64,000 bases of DNA from Nemania diffusa (lineage: Eukaryota > Ascomycota > Sordariomycetes > Xylariales > Xylariaceae), in assembly GCA_038501195.1 (NCBI GenBank), contig JBBPUQ010000004.1, positions 5,036,001-5,100,000 of the forward strand, given 5' to 3'. This document shows, piece by piece, positions 23,921-39,223 of the stretch (positions are counted from its first letter, which is position 1; every line of letters begins with the position of its first letter). Made by a program: the position numbers and the translations under genes. A model generated the notes under the pieces. The model was not told the origin of the DNA. It saw nothing but the letters and a program-made list of their open reading frames with translations, and ran no database searches.

Positions 23921-26900
23921 TAAAAATAAAAAATAAAAAACTAAAAAATATAACTTGTTATTGTAACTATTAATTTTTTTTTTTTTATTAATTATAAAAA
24001 AAATAAATAAATAAAAATAATATTATAATTATTATAATTATATTTTAAAAAATATATATTATAATATAAAAGTTATATAATAAACTTAATAAACTTATAA
24101 AACTATTTATTTATAATATATTTTAAAACATTATAATTATAATAAATAAAACTTATATTAAAAAAATATAAATATAATAAATTAATTTATAAGTTATAAA
24201 TAAATTAATAATTAAATATAAAAGTTATAAATATTATAATAAATTTTTATAATTAAAATAATAAAGCTTTATAAATTAATTTAAAATAGTTTAAATTTAT
24301 ATTTAATTTAGTTATTTTTATTAGTTTAATATAATATATATAAAATTATTACTACTTTATATTATTTATATTAACTTTTATTATTTAGTTAATATTATTT
24401 TTTGTTATTTTTTAATAATATAAATAGATTTTTTTTTTTTTTTCTGTTAATTTTTTTTTTTTTTTTTTTATTTTTATTAACTATTTTAATAAATAAAAAA
24501 ACTAGTTTTATAATATATTAACAATATATTAATAAACAATAGCTGCACTTTTTTTTTGTTTTTTTTTTTACGCTTGTATTTATTTTATATTGTTTTAATT
24601 TCGATTTATTAAATCAGTTTATTTTATTTTATTTATTTATTTAAACTATAAATACTATATATATAAAATAAAATTTAATATATTGTTAATGCTTTATAGT
24701 TATTATAATAGCACTTTATAAAAATTTTACTACTACTGTTACTGCTGCTGCTATAGCTACTACTATTTGTAAAAAAATATTCAAACTATATAAAAAAAAT
24801 AAATAAAAACAGTTTTTATATATTTTTTTTGTTTTCATTTTATTATTTTTATATACTAGTTTTAATTTATTAAAACTATATAAATTAAAATTTTTTTAAA
24901 TATAAAAAAACTAAAGTTTATTATAATAATTATTTAAATCAAATTATTTAAATAAATTTTATAAGTTTTTTTTAATTTTTTTATAGTATATTTATATTTT
25001 ATTAATACTGTGTTAAAAATTTAACAATTATTATATTATAAATATTAATTTTAAATTTAAAAAATATATATAATATATTATTTTTTATAAAAAAAAAAAA
25101 AAAAACAGCTATATTACTATAAATAAAATTAATATTTTATATATTATATATATTTTACTGATATATTATTAATATTATAACAGCTAAATATTAATAGTTT
25201 AAAAGTTTATATTTAATAAGTTATTTTTGTTAATATTTAATAAACTATTTAAATTAAATATATTTTTGAAAATATTTATAAGTTTTATAAAGTTATAAAT
25301 AAATTTTATATATTTTTTATATTTTTTTTATACTTTATAAATTTATTATTAATAATTTATAAAATTTTAATAAAAATATTTTAATATATTATATATATTA
25401 TATATTTTAATAGTTTTTTTAATAATATTTTTATTAAAACTTTATTTATTTTTAATAATAAAGCTTAAATTTTATATAATATAAATATATCTGTTTTAAT
25501 TTATAAAATCGATATTTAAAAAAACTATAATATATATTTAAATTATTTTCAATTTATTAAATTATAATTTATAGTTAAATTATTTAATATAAATAAATAA
25601 ATGCTTTTTTAATTTTAAATTAATTTTTTATATTTAATATAAGCTATTTTATAATTATAAAACTGCTAAAAATAAAATATTTTCGATTTATTAAATCGTA
25701 ATTAATAAACTTAAGCTTTAATAAATTTAATAATAATATTTTAACTTAATTTAAAAAATTTACTTTTTTAAGTTTATTTTTATATAAAAATAAATTATAT
25801 AATAGTTATAAATAGTTTAAATATATAGCTTAATTAATTTATTAAACTATATTTAATTTAATTATATTTTTATTAATTTAATAAAAATATTTTATTAATT
25901 TAGTAGATTTTTTTTTAAATTAATTTGTTATATATAATAAAAGTTTATATTATAGTTATAAATATATTAATTATATAGCTTTTATAACTTATTAAATTAT
26001 TTTAGTTAAAATAAGTTTAGCTAATTTAAAAAAAATATATTAATTAATTTAACTAATTATTATTTATATATTTAAATTAACTATTTATATTTAATATAAA
26101 TTATTTTTATAGCTATAATAAGTTTAAAAATAAAACTTTATAATATTGCTAAACTATATTTAAAAACTAATGCTTTAAAAGTTTAATTTTTATTTTTAAT
26201 ATTTTTATATTATATATATATTATATAGTATTTTTTTTAAAATTATATTTTATATATATATTGTAAAAAATTTTTAAATTTATAAACCGATTTTATAATA
26301 TAATTAATACTTTATATTTTAAAAAAACATTTATATAAAATTAAAATAAAAATATATTATTTAATATATAGCTTAAATTATTATTTTAATTAAATAATTT
26401 ATTTATATAATATATTAAATATATAAAACTTTTTGTTATTTTAATTATAATATTTATATTAATTTAATTTTTATTTGTTTTATTAGTATAAAAAAATAAA
26501 CAAAAATAATTTTTTAAAATTAAAAGTTATATATAATTTTTTATTAATTTAATAGCTTTAAATTTATAATTATTAATAGTTTTTTTATTTATATATATTA
26601 TTTTTTTAAAATATAAAAAGTTATATTATATTAATATAAATATTATATTAATAATTTATATATTATATATATTTTTTTTATATATTGTTTTATTATTAAC
26701 TAGTTATTTTAATAATTTTAATAAAATTAGCTGCTTTTTAAAACTATAATTTAAATATAAAAATAAATAAATAATACTTTAAATTAGCTATTAAATATAA
26801 AAACTTTTAAATATTATAATATTAAAATATAAATTTATATAAATTAATTAAAAAGTTAAAAAATATAATATTAACATTAAGCTTTAAACTTTATTTTATA

Positions 26901-27311
26901 TATAGCTATATATTTTATTAAATATATATTAAGTTAAAACTTTTTTTTATATTAGTTATAATATAACGTTTTATTTTAAATATTAGTTTTTAAAACATTT
27001 TATAATTAATTTATATATTTAATAAATTAATTTTGTTATATTAGTTTATAATAGTTATATATAGTTTTTATTTTTAATAAAACAAGTTATTTATATTTAA
27101 AAATATTTTATTAAATATTTTATAAAAAGTTTTGCTAGTTTAAATATATATTAGTTATTATTTTAATATTAAAATATAAAAAAATATTTACTAAGTTATT
27201 ACTAATAAAAGTTATTTAATAAATTTAAAAATAAATATTTTAACTAGCTGCTGTTATTAATATATTATATAATATTTATAGCAATAATAAATTATATATT
27301 AATATATTAAT
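23921..27311. other. RIP-degraded AT-rich DNA, left of the outer retrotransposon
   Basis: Apart from the RIP-converted repeat copy it contains, this stretch is almost only A and T, dominated by TA, TTTA and TAAA words with scattered poly-A/T tracts. A short less-eroded patch is near 24730-24770. No protein trace could be read. It is probably an older, more eroded transposon into which, or beside which, the outer gypsy element inserted. Confidence 0.6.
24109..24296 (+). repeat. 188-bp repeat, fully RIP-converted copy
   Basis: Degraded partner of 23733-23920: nearly all of its C and G positions are converted to T and A, with no indel. This is the classic two-strand signature of repeat-induced point mutation. 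Confidence 0.88.
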
Positions 27312-27584
27312 TAATAGAAACCTTTAAAGGTTCTAAATAAAAAAGCTTGTATAAAAGTGATATATTTCTAAAGTGGGCTATACTAGTTAGCACTTGTAGA
27401 AAAAGTAGCACTTGCATATATTTATAGATTAAATAAAAACTTACAAAGACTTATAAAAACTTACAAAAATCTATGTATATATTTAAACTTTAGGTCTTAG
27501 AAATTACTACAAGTTTTTTTCTTTATTTAATTTATATTTTATTTTTTATTATTATTTTATTTAACTATTTTATTATATTTATTA
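27312..27584 (+). repeat. Outer element, 5' LTR
   Basis: About 273 bp, matching 44320-44594. Shared landmarks are an AATAAAAAAGCTTGTATAAA stretch, CTATACTAGTTAGCACTT and GAAAAAGTAGCAC. Differences are mostly C/T and G/A. The ends are consistent with TG...CA after RIP (now TA...TA). Boundaries are uncertain by several bases. Confidence 0.78.
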
Positions 27585-28720
27585 AATTAATACTTTTTGT
27601 AGTTTTATTATAAAACTAAACTAAACTATTATTATATTATTATTTTTTAGATCTTTTAAAATCAAAAAGACTTTTTTTGTTAGCAATAGTATATATATAT
27701 ATATTTATGTTAAATCGCTATAACTAATTCAAATAAAGCAAATATTAATATTGCGAAAATATTTAGCACTTTAATAGCTTGGTTTTTTTGTACTATTTTT
27801 GCTTAGTACTATTCTGCTTTATATTTTTGTTAAGTTTTGCAAATAGTTCAATATGTCGGTATAAAAAGCAAGCTTGATAATATTTTTTTATATTTTAGAA
27901 AATAGCAGTATATTTAGCTGTAAAAGTATGCTTTACTGCAATAGTATTTATTGCTTTTACAAATGTTTATAGATTTTTTTTATTAAAGTATATATGTTTA
28001 GTTTTTTAATAGATTATAAAAAAAAAAACAGTTGTTAAAGTATGTTTAATAATTTAATTAAGAATATATATGTTTTAAAAAAAGTTTATTTAAAGTATAA
28101 AGTATTTTTTTATTTAACTAGTTATTTAAAAATATATATGTTTTAATTAATAATTATATAAATATTTTTATTATTTATAGTTTATTTTATATTATTTTTA
28201 TTATATTAACTAAAACTAAAAATAAAAAAAAAAAAAAAGAAAATATTTTTTTTAAATATTTGTTAAATAAAACATTAAATTTATTGTTTAATAGTTTATA
28301 TTTTAATTTAGCTAACTGATTTATATAAAATTGATTTAAATTTAATTGTTTATTAAGAACTTTTAGCGCTAATATAGTTATTATTATTTTAGTTAAACTT
28401 AAATTTAATAAATTTATTATTAATTATATATATAATGTTATATAGTTATAAACTTTTAATTACAATTTATTTTAATAAAATATAAAAATAATAAAACAAA
28501 TAGTAAATTATTTAAAAACAATATTAATTAATTAGTAAATAATATTAAAAAAACACAAAAAATTAAATAATAAAATAATAAAAAAGCTTAATAAGTTTTT
28601 CGATTTTTAAAAAAAAGTATATAGTTTAATTATTAAAACTAACTTTATTATAAAAATAAATTAAAAAGTTTATACTAAATACTTTAATATATTTATATTA
28701 TTGTTTATTTTTTTTTTTTT

Positions 28721-31700
28721 TATGTTTTTGTTTTTTTTGTTTGCTAGCAACTTTTTTTGTAATTAAATGTTTAAGCTACTAGTAAATTTTGATATATCTG
28801 CGTTTTAGCTTAGTGCTAACTTTATACTAGTATTTGTGCTTATATTAAAGTTTATACTTTTGTTTATGTTTGGATTAAATTTTATTTTTGCTTTTGCATT
28901 TATTTTTATTAAAAAGTAGCTACTTTTTTTTAAAAATACTAGTATTGGAAAAGATTTTTTTAGCGATTTTAATAATAGTAACAATAATTTTATTTTAAAA
29001 TATAAATATAACTTTTGTTATATTATTTTTAAAGCAGATTTAAGTTTTATTAAAAGCAATATATATAAAATTAAATATAACAATATTAATATATTTAATT
29101 TTAAATAAGCAAACTTTAATAATTAAAAAGTAATTGCTAATAGAAAAAATATTATTTATATAAATGTTTATTTTTTTATAAATTATATTAACGCTTTAAT
29201 TAAAAGTTTAATATTGTTAAATATTAATTAAATACTTTTAATATTTAATTATTTGTTAATTAAATCAATATTGTTTTAGTAAAACAACAAAATTAATATA
29301 AATAATAAATAAATTTTTTATAAAGCTAGTTTTAATAAAATATTAAAAAAGCTAAAAAATCGTTTTAAAATTTGCTTTAGTTAAACTATTTAAAAATTTT
29401 TAAATAGTTTTTTTTGTTTATATAATATTATTAAAAACTAAAAGATATTATTTTAGTTTATTTAATATAAGTTAAAATATATATAAACTAATAAAACTTT
29501 TAAACAAAATAACTTTAATTAATAAAGTGTTATAAAAAATATTTATAATTAATAAAATAAAGCTATTATAAATTATATTTATTTGTTTAAATTTAAAAAT
29601 ATATTAAAAAAATATATATAAAAAATTAAAAAAGCTTGTTATAGCTTTAAATAAAAAGCTATAAAATAATATTTTAATATAAAGCTTAAAATAAAATATT
29701 TTTTTAATATAACTATTTAAAAGTTAATATAAATTTTAAAGCTTTTATATAATAAGTTTAATTGTTAGTTTAATTATTATAGTTATAAATAAAAACAATA
29801 TTTTAATAATAAATTTTGTTGTTAATATAGTTAAAACAGCAACTATAATAATAGCTAAAACTATAATTACAATTGCTGCTACTAAAACAAAAACTGCGAT
29901 TGTAATTGTAGTAGCTACTGTAACAACTATTGCAAAAGTTACTGTTTATGAAAAAAAAACTGCAACTGCAATTGCAAACGTAACTGTAATCGGAACTATA
30001 ATTGCAACTATAACTGTAATTGCAACTATAATTGTAATAACAATTATAAATAAAAACAACGTTATAAAAAAAAACGTTGTAGCAAAAAAAAAAAAAAAAA
30101 ACTATATATATTTCTTAGAAAAAAATACTAAAAAAAAGTTAAAAAAACAAGTTTTGTTTTTAAAACTTAAAAATAATAGTTAATTTTTTTTTTATATTTT
30201 AAACTTTAATTATATATATTATAAATGTTACAAATAATATAAATTTATTAATATTTTTAAATTATATTTAAAAAAATATAAAAAAAAACACTAGTTAAAA
30301 AAAATTTCGACTTTATTTTTTATAAACTTTATTTATTAAATATATAGCTATTATACTATAAAAATACTTTTATATAATATGTTATTTTAATATTTTAAAA
30401 TATATTAATTTATTAAAAACAATATTATTTATAAATTTAAAAATATTTTAAGTTTATTTTTAGTTTTAAGAATTTTTAATAAAAAACTAACTATTGTAAT
30501 AGTTATTTTTAACTTTTTTATATATATTAAATTTGTTAAAATTACTAAAGTAGATATTTTTATTATTAAAGTATTTAGTTTTAATTATTACAACAAAACT
30601 TTATATTCAAGCTATATATATTTATATGTTAATATATACGTAAAATTTATTAGTATAAATATATAAATTTATATTAATTTTAATATAAGTAATATTATAA
30701 TTAGCTAATTATATATAAAAACTTTTAAATATATTATAAATAAAAAAAAAAATAATATAACTATAGTTAATAATATAAAAGTAGTTTTTACAAAATAAAT
30801 AAAATTTATATTTTATATATAAAAAATAAACATAAAAAAAAAGCTTAAAATTATTAAATACAAAAAGAAAAAATAAATAATAAACAACTATTTATAGCTA
30901 AATATACTTTTTAAAAACGATTTTTTTTAAGCTTATAATATTATTATTAATTATTTAAATAATATTATTACTTTTTATAATTTAGACAATTTTACTATAT
31001 TATTTAAAGTTTTTATACAAAGTAAAAAGTATATATATAAAGTAATTAATATATATTTTATTATATTATAAAGCAGTAAAAATATATATTTATAAATTAA
31101 ATATAAACTTTTGTTTATAAATTGTAGTTTTTATTTTATAGCTATTTATAAAAATATAATAAATATAGCTTTTAATATAAAAATATTTAAAGTTGTACTA
31201 GTTATAAATAATTTAAAAGCTTTTGTTAAAATCAGTTGTAAAACTAAGTTAAAACAAATATATAAAAATTGCAATAGCAGAAGTTATATTAGTTTATAAA
31301 AACTAGCTTTTAAAACTTTTGTATTTGTAGCAGCTATATTATTAGTTCTTTTATTTAAAATAGTTAAATTTAAATTTTTAGCTTTTGTTAATTTATTAAT
31401 ATTTATAAATGCTAAGTTTAAAATATTTTTAATTATTATTGCTATTACTACTAATAGTATATTTAATAAATCAATATATAGCATAAAAAAACTAAAAAAT
31501 ATTATTATTATACTAACTTTTATAAATATAACTAATTATGTACTAATAAAAAATAAAAGTTAAATAAAAAATATACAATTTTTAAATACTTTTTTTTTTA
31601 ACGCTATATTTAATATAGTTATAAATATAAACGCGACTTTTATTAGCAAGTTATATGTTTTAGTTTTTAATAAACTTTTAAAGCTTAAAATTATAAATAC

Positions 31701-32587
31701 TTATGCTTTATTAAATATAAAAATACTTATAAATTTTTTTAAAACTATTACTAAAAAAAGTGTATATATTTACTTTAAATATATATTTAAAGCAGCTAAA
31801 TTTGCAAATATTGTTAAAACATATAACATTTGAACTAATAAAAACAAAGTAAACATATTTAAAAATAAACAGTTTAAAGTTTTTTTTGTTAATAATTAGT
31901 AAAAATAAAAGCTAAGTATATATTTATATTTTTTAAACAAATATAATATAAACATTTTTAATACAATATATAATAAACTATATAAAAAAAATTACATATT
32001 ATAAATTAATAAAATAACACTTTTTATTTATTTTGTTTTTATAATATAAAAAAAAGTTTATAATTAAAACAAAAGTTAAATAGTTATAAATTTAAAAATA
32101 TTTAATAAAGTTGCAATATTAAATAATTACTTTTTTTTTTTGCAATAAAATATAATAAATAGCTTATTAAACAAACAATATATTATAGTTGTTAATACAA
32201 CTAGGTTTTTTTATTAGTTCAAAGTATACTTTTGTTACTATAATCGATTTATTATTGTTAGCTTTTAAAAAATAAAAAAATCGAATGTTACTTTTATAAA
32301 ATTTTACAATTTATTTACTTATATTTAAAAATATATAAATAAGTTGTTTTACTACTATTTATATTATTGTTGTATATTTATTAATAATATTATTATTTAT
32401 TTAAACAATTTTGCTAATTATATTAAATATTTAAATATTATATTCGATTTATTTTAATTATGCAATATTGCTATAGCTTTAAAAAAAACTTTTATTAAGT
32501 ATTTTTTAGTTAAGTTGTTTAAGTTTTATATTAATGTTTTAAAAATATTAACTATAACAAAACATATATAAATTTTTTAAAACTTTG
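28721..32587 (+). pseudogene. Outer element gag-pol relic, 5' half (through the RT palm)
   Basis: Reading the plus strand gives stop-riddled but recognisable gypsy polyprotein traces toward the 3' end, most clearly the reverse-transcriptase active-site region near 32376-32410. The gag part is unreadable apart from a Thr/Ala/Val-type low-complexity tract. Interrupted at 32588-32592 by insertion of the inner element. Confidence 0.6.
29830..30062 (+). repeat. Degenerate hexamer-like tandem tract inside the outer element
   Basis: Variants of ACTGCAATTG and ACTATAATTG repeat many times, with unusually many surviving C and G for this block. In the plus frame they give alternating Thr/Ala/Ile/Val residues, suggesting a coding simple repeat in the original gag/pol region. 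Confidence 0.6.
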
Positions 32588-32592
32588 TTTTT

Positions 32593-32894
32593 TAATTATA
32601 GCTAAACTATATTTACTATATAAAAAAACAGTATATAAAAAATATATTAAAGCATTTACTACGTTTTGTAGCAAACATTTACTTTATTATACTAAAAGCA
32701 AACAATAAAAGCACAACAAATAATACTAAAACAATAAAAAAAGTATTTACTACAAAAAAAAAAACTTATATATAATCGAATTTACTGTTGCAAATTTAAT
32801 TTTTTTTTTTTTTTCTTTTTTAGTTTAATATTTTTTTCTAAATATATAGTATTTTTATGCGTGTTATATTAGCTGTTCTTTTTCAGCTTTTATA
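32593..32894 (+). repeat. Inner element, 5' LTR
   Basis: Aligns with 41455-41755. Landmarks are CTATATAAAAAAACAGTATA near the start and TTAGCTGTTCTTTTTCAGCTTT near the end (overlapping cores shown in part). Differences are mainly transitions. It ends TATA where the 3' copy keeps TACA. Confidence 0.86.
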
Positions 32895-33082
32895 ATATTA
32901 AACTCGTTTTATTTATTTGTTGTAAGTTAATATTAAAAAGCTTAATTTAATACCGACTTAATACTAATTTAATACTGAATATATTTAATACTGATTTACT
33001 ACTAAATACCGAATTTTTTACTTGATACTGAATTTCTTTTACACTTTTTATACTAACTTTATACTTTAAAAAAAAAAAAAAA

Positions 33083-36000
33083 ATGCCAAGCCATAAAACT
33101 GCAGGTCCTTCTAGCACCTAGCAAAAAAGAAAAAAAAAGATGCTTGTACTAAACAATTTCCATTTTTATTTCAAAAATGAAAATAGTTACTTTAACGCAA
33201 AAAAAGCAGCTTTAAACTTTTTAGCTAAAAAGTTTATAATTTACAATATTACTTTGTAAAAAATTATACTAAAGTTTGCTAAAAAACACTTTAATAGTTC
33301 TGAAAAAAATATTTATTAATAATATCAAAACTATATAAAAAATAAAACAGTATAAAACTTTTATATATTTTATTTAACTATTAATAAAATTTAACGAAAC
33401 ATTTTTTTTCAAATAAAAAATAAACACAAGTTAGCTTACTAATAAAAATAATATTATATATATAAAGTATTTTTTTTATTTAATATAACAAAACATAAGT
33501 TTAGAAATAAAAAGTTTACTATTAATTACAATATTTAAAAAAAATTAAATAAAACTAAACTCAAGCTTATTTTTAACAAAGTATATATTTATATTATTAT
33601 AACTTAAATATTTTATAAAGCAATAAACTAGCTATATATTATAGCTTTTAACAGCAGTTAAAATTAAAATTACTTATATATTATTTGCTATATTATAAAA
33701 AATTCTATATAAAAAAGTAAACAGCTTTTATAAAAAGTTAAAACAAAGCTAGTTAAAAACAAATAAGTTTTAAAAATATACAAAAAAAAAATTGAAAAAT
33801 TATAAAACTGCAACAAAGTTTTTTAAAAAGCTTTAGTTAAAATATACAAAAAAATACTTACTGTATAAGTTATTATTAAACAAAAACTTATTTAACAAAT
33901 ATTTACTTAGTAGCTTTTTATTTAAAAAAGTTATATTTATATAAATAATATTAACAGTAAAGCTATTTTTAGTTAATTTATTTTAATAAAAAATACTTTA
34001 TTTATTACTACATCTAAAAAAACTATTTAAAATTAAACTATTTAAAACAATTTAAACTTTAAAGCAAATATTTAAAAGTTTATTATTTTATATATATTTA
34101 TTTTGAAAAGTTTTACTTGTAATATGTTTATTTTAAAAAACGTTATTTAAAAAAGCAGTTACAAAAAAAGTACAATATTAAATTCAACATTTTTAAACAG
34201 CAGAAAACAAAATGTAAAAATAACAAACTTTTCTGTTTTTATTAACAATATTTTTTTAAATAGTAAGTTTACAATTAAATTTTACTACTAATATTTATTT
34301 ATAAAAAACAAATTTTAAATAAATACAAACTATTTTATAAATAAATAAAACTAAATATATTATATTTTAAAATATATAAACAAATTAACTGCTTTAAAAA
34401 TTATTTTATTTATAAAATAAGTTTTAAAATAAAACAGTTTTATATATATAACTATTATAAAAGTTTTAAAACATTTACTAAAATTATATAGCAACTTTTA
34501 TAAATATAAAAAAATTCAAACTAAATATAAAAAGCTTGAAATAAAAAAACTAAAAACATTTTTAAATTTTTAACTTAAGTTTGTTAAATTAGTTAATTAA
34601 ATTTATATATTTTAAACTAATTATAAACAAAACTTATATAACAAACTATTAAAGCAATTAAATAAAGTTATAATATTTAATATAAACAGCTTTAAAATTA
34701 TTTTTAATATTTATTGTTTTTATATTTAAGTTATTAACTATTAATAATATAAAAACTTTATTAATAATTTTATTTTGTAAAAAATTAATTAACAGCTGTT
34801 AAAACATAATATAATTAACGTTTTAAAAAACTTATTTACAAAAGATTTACTTTTATAAAACTTATTTATAAAACTACTACTTAATAAAACTATATTTTTA
34901 ATTACTAAACGACATTTTTTTATTTTAATATTTAAAAAATTAAAAAACAAATATAAGTTTTATATAAAACTGCAATATAAAAAAAAAGTAATTTTAATAT
35001 AAAAAAGTTTTTGCTTTATTTGTTATAAAATTAACTATTAAAGCATTAACTGTTTATACTATAAAAAATATAAACATTTAAATATTGCTTGAATTGTAGC
35101 AATTATAAAAAAAAAAATAAGTTATTTTAAAAATAACTAAAAAATCGATATAAAAGTAAAAAGTTTAAAAAACAAAAAAGCTTAAAACAACTAGTTTTTT
35201 TTTTTAAGTTTACTATACTATTAACTTTAAACTTAAATTAATATAAAAAAGTTTTATTTAATTTTTTAAAAAAAATTTTTAAAAAGAAATTTTTATTAAT
35301 AGCTTGTTTAATAATATTTAATAAACTAAAACTTTTTACTTTTGCTTTAGCTAATATAAAAGCTAAAATATATTTATATATAAATATTTGATTTATTAAA
35401 AAAATAATATAATTTTTAAACTTTTTTAAACTGTTTAATTTTAAACTTACTTCTATTATAAAATATAATAGCAATAATAACTAAAAAATTATTAAAATAT
35501 TAAATGTTTATTTTTATATTAATATATATACTATTTAAAATGTTTTTATAATAGTACTAAATATAAAATATAATATAATTGTTAAATAGAAGTTTTTTAT
35601 ATATTATAATATACTGATTAATTACTAAAAGCAAAAACTGATATTTTTTACTATAAAAAAAAAAAAGCTTATTAAAAATATATTATTAAATAAAGCAAAA
35701 AAATTAAAAAGTTTAAGTTATTAAATTAATACTATATAATAAAACAAACTATTTAAAACTGAAATAATTTAAAAAATATAAAATGTTATTTAGTTATAAA
35801 GCTTATTTATTATAAAAAAATAAATTTTTCAATTAAAAGCTATATATAAAAAATCAAATAAAAAAATAAAAGAATACTTTTTTATAATTAGTTTTATTTA
35901 TATTATACTTAAGCTTTTTTAATATATTATTAACTTGTTTAAAAAAAACTAAATAAAACATAAGTTGCAAAAAATAAAAATATTACTAGTAAATAACAAT

Positions 36001-39000
36001 AAAACAAAGCTGCTTTAAAAAAACTTATTTAAAAAAGCTTTATTAAAAAAAAAACCTAAGCTAAAAAACTATTATAGCAAATATAAACTGCAGAAAAACA
36101 CTATAAAATAATATAAATATCGACTTATTAGCATTTTTATATTAAATATTATAACTTTTATAGTAACAATGCGCTAAAAAAATACTGAGTTATATAAAGT
36201 GATTTTTTTGTATAAAATAAACTTAATAATTATTTAAAAAAAGTCCGAATTAAAAAGCTTAAAAAAAAACTTTTAAAAGATAGCTAAGCAAATAATATCT
36301 ACAAAATATTACAAATATTTCAATATATTTAATAAAAAAACTTTTGATTAAATATTACTTCGAAAATATAAAGTTAATTATTAAATCAAACTTATAAAAA
36401 ATCCAAAAAATTTAAAATATAGTGCTTTATATAAAATATTTTTAAAAAAAGCTAAAACTTGTAAGCAATATATATACGAAAACTTAATAAAAAGTTTTAT
36501 TAAATTTATTATAGTATTTTAAGTAGTACTAGTTCTATTTGTACAAAAAAGCAACGAATTTTTAAAGCTATATATAAATTATTAAAAACTAAACTTTTTA
36601 ACATAAAAAAACTAATACTTTTTATTTTTAATTAATAAAACATTTATTTATTTTATAAAAGTAAAAATTTATATTAAATTAGATATAAAGTAGGTGTTTT
36701 ATTATATATATATAACAAAAAAATATAAATTTTTAACTATATTTTATATATAATATAAAACATATTAATTTAATATTTTATTTTTTAGTTTAACAAATAA
36801 ACTAGTTATATTTTAACAGTTTATTAATAATATTTTAACTAAATATTTCGATATATTTTATATAATATATATCAATAATATATTAATATATTTAAACAAT
36901 AAAGTTAAATATAAACTTTATATAAAAAAAGTTTTAAATAAATTATAAGCTATAAAATTATAAGCAGATTTAAAAAAGTATAAGTTTTATATAACTAAAA
37001 CTAAGTTTTTAAGATTTATTATTAGTATTAATAAAATCGAAATAAATTTAATAAAAACTAAAATAATTTATAAATAAGAACTATTTAAAAAGTACAGCAT
37101 AGTTTAAATTTAAAAAGTGCAGTTTTTTTTAAAGTTTTGTAATTTTTACAAACAGTTTATTAAAAAGTTTAGCTATATTGTAAAATTACTGATTTAACTA
37201 ACAATTACTACAGTTTATTTTAACTAGTTTAAAAAATACTAAAAAATGTTTACTTAGTTAAAACAAGTTTTATTGTTAACACTAATACTTTGTTATTTTT
37301 TGTTTGATATAAAAACACATATAAAAATAGACGTATTAAATAAAATAACTATAAGTTGTTTTTTATAAAAAGACAGCTTAAAAAACAACTAATATTTTAT
37401 AGTATTTTATTCTAAAGTATTTTATAGAACTAAATTTAACTATAGCATTTATAACAAAGAAATATTAGCAATAATAAAAAGACTTATTTATTAAAAAGCA
37501 AAACTAATAAATTTATAATAAGTCAAACTTTTTATAATAATTACTAATTATATAGTATTAAAATATTTTATTATTAAATATATATTAAACTTTTAATAAA
37601 TTAAATAAGCTGAATTAATATTATATTATAACTTTGTAATTACTTACTAGCTAAAAACTTAAAACATTATTTCAAACATTATATTAAAGCTAAAAAATAA
37701 ATTGAAAAATTAAAAGCAAAAAAAAAACAAACAATATATAATAGTACTTTTTTAATTAGTTACAACTTTAAAATAGCTAACTTTAAAAAACTTTATTTTA
37801 AAATGTTTTATTTTATAAATAATTAAAATTTACAAGCTAGTTATTAATAAGTTACTATTTATATTAAATATATTTTTAATTAATGCTTTATTACAAACTA
37901 ACTATAAAAGTTTTTTGTTAAAAAAATATAAAAAGTTAATATTTAATATATTATAAATAAATTACTAAATGTTTAAAAATTTAGTAACATATAAAAAACG
38001 TTTAATTGTAACTAATATAAACAATTTATAAACAAAAATAATTTGAAAAACTTATAACTAAATCTTAATAGTTTACTTTAAAAAAAACAAAACTAAAAAA
38101 TTAGTAATAAATAAATACTAGTAACTAAAAATGCTCAAAAATATTAATATATATATAGTTAACTGTTTTTATAAAGCTGCTAAAGCACTTTAAAACAAAA
38201 TATTAAGCAAGCTTTGTTTGTTTAAAATTCTGGACTATTTTTAATAATATATTATTATCAACTTTAAAAATTTTTTTAAAAACAAATTAAGCAACAATAT
38301 AATTTTTACTATAATAAACTGCTTGTTTAAACTTTATTAAACTATATTTTGTAGTTTGTTAATTATAGCAAAAAATATAGCTTAAATATACTATAAAAGC
38401 TTTTACTAACTATTTAAATAATTTGAATTTGTTATAAGCAATTAAAACTTTTAATTTGTTGAAAATTTTACAAACAAACTATTACAAATTTATAAAATAA
38501 AACTAGATTTTTTGTTTATAAAACACTATAAAACAATAAAACAAATAAAAAACATATATTAATAAATTAATTAGTAGTTACACTTTTACGTTAATTATTT
38601 TTAAAACAACTAGTTAAAAATACTGCTAGTTTTAAATAATGCTTAAGCTATATTATTATATAATTTACTAAAAAGTTTTTTTTTTTAAAAAGTTATTATA
38701 AAATAGCTTATATATATAATTTTCAACTAAAAAAATAAAATAAAAACAACTACTAAGTTTTTTATTTAAAAAAAGCTTATTTAATAAAAAGTATAAATGT
38801 TTAAAAAACAAATTTACAAATATTTATTTATAACTAAAAATCAAATATAAAAAGTATAAAACAAAATAACTAAACAAATTAATAAACATAAATAAAAGCT
38901 AGATTTTAATATAAGTAACTTTGTTTATATTTTAAGAAAAAAAAGTAAACAAACTAACTGTTTAAGTAACAAACTTAATTATTTTTTTATACAAATATTA

Positions 39001-39223
39001 TATGAAATTTTAAAATATAAAAATTATATTTATTTGTTAAAACTGCTAAATTAATAAAAAAAAATACATTAGTTTTACATAGATCAATTATAAAAATATA
39101 CAAATAACTTATTATTTAAACAAAAATACAAATGTTTAAATAAAAAAATTGTAAATTTAAATATCAACAACAAAAAATAAAAAGTTGAAAAAATTTTATT
39201 TTTATAAATTTAATATAAAAAAC
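33083..39223 (+). pseudogene. Inner element gag-pol relic
   Basis: The first codons (MPSHKTAGPSST) are unusually well preserved, followed by a stop-rich frame. Recognisable landmarks in plus-strand translation: an RT active site where Y-x-D-D reads Y-I-N-N (about 36868-36900), an RNase H segment where T-D-H reads T-N-Y (about 37535-37570) and integrase-core traces at about 38340-38640. The Asp-to-Asn replacements are G-to-A, as expected from RIP. The 3' end of the relic continues at 41144 beyond the newer insertion. It is certainly non-functional. Confidence 0.78.

Noticed and set aside
31111..35474. Short open frames within the AT-rich block (31111-31299, 31284-31484, 35238-35474)
   Set aside because: Composition is Ile/Lys/Asn/Leu only, as any A/T sequence gives; they fall inside retroelement relics.
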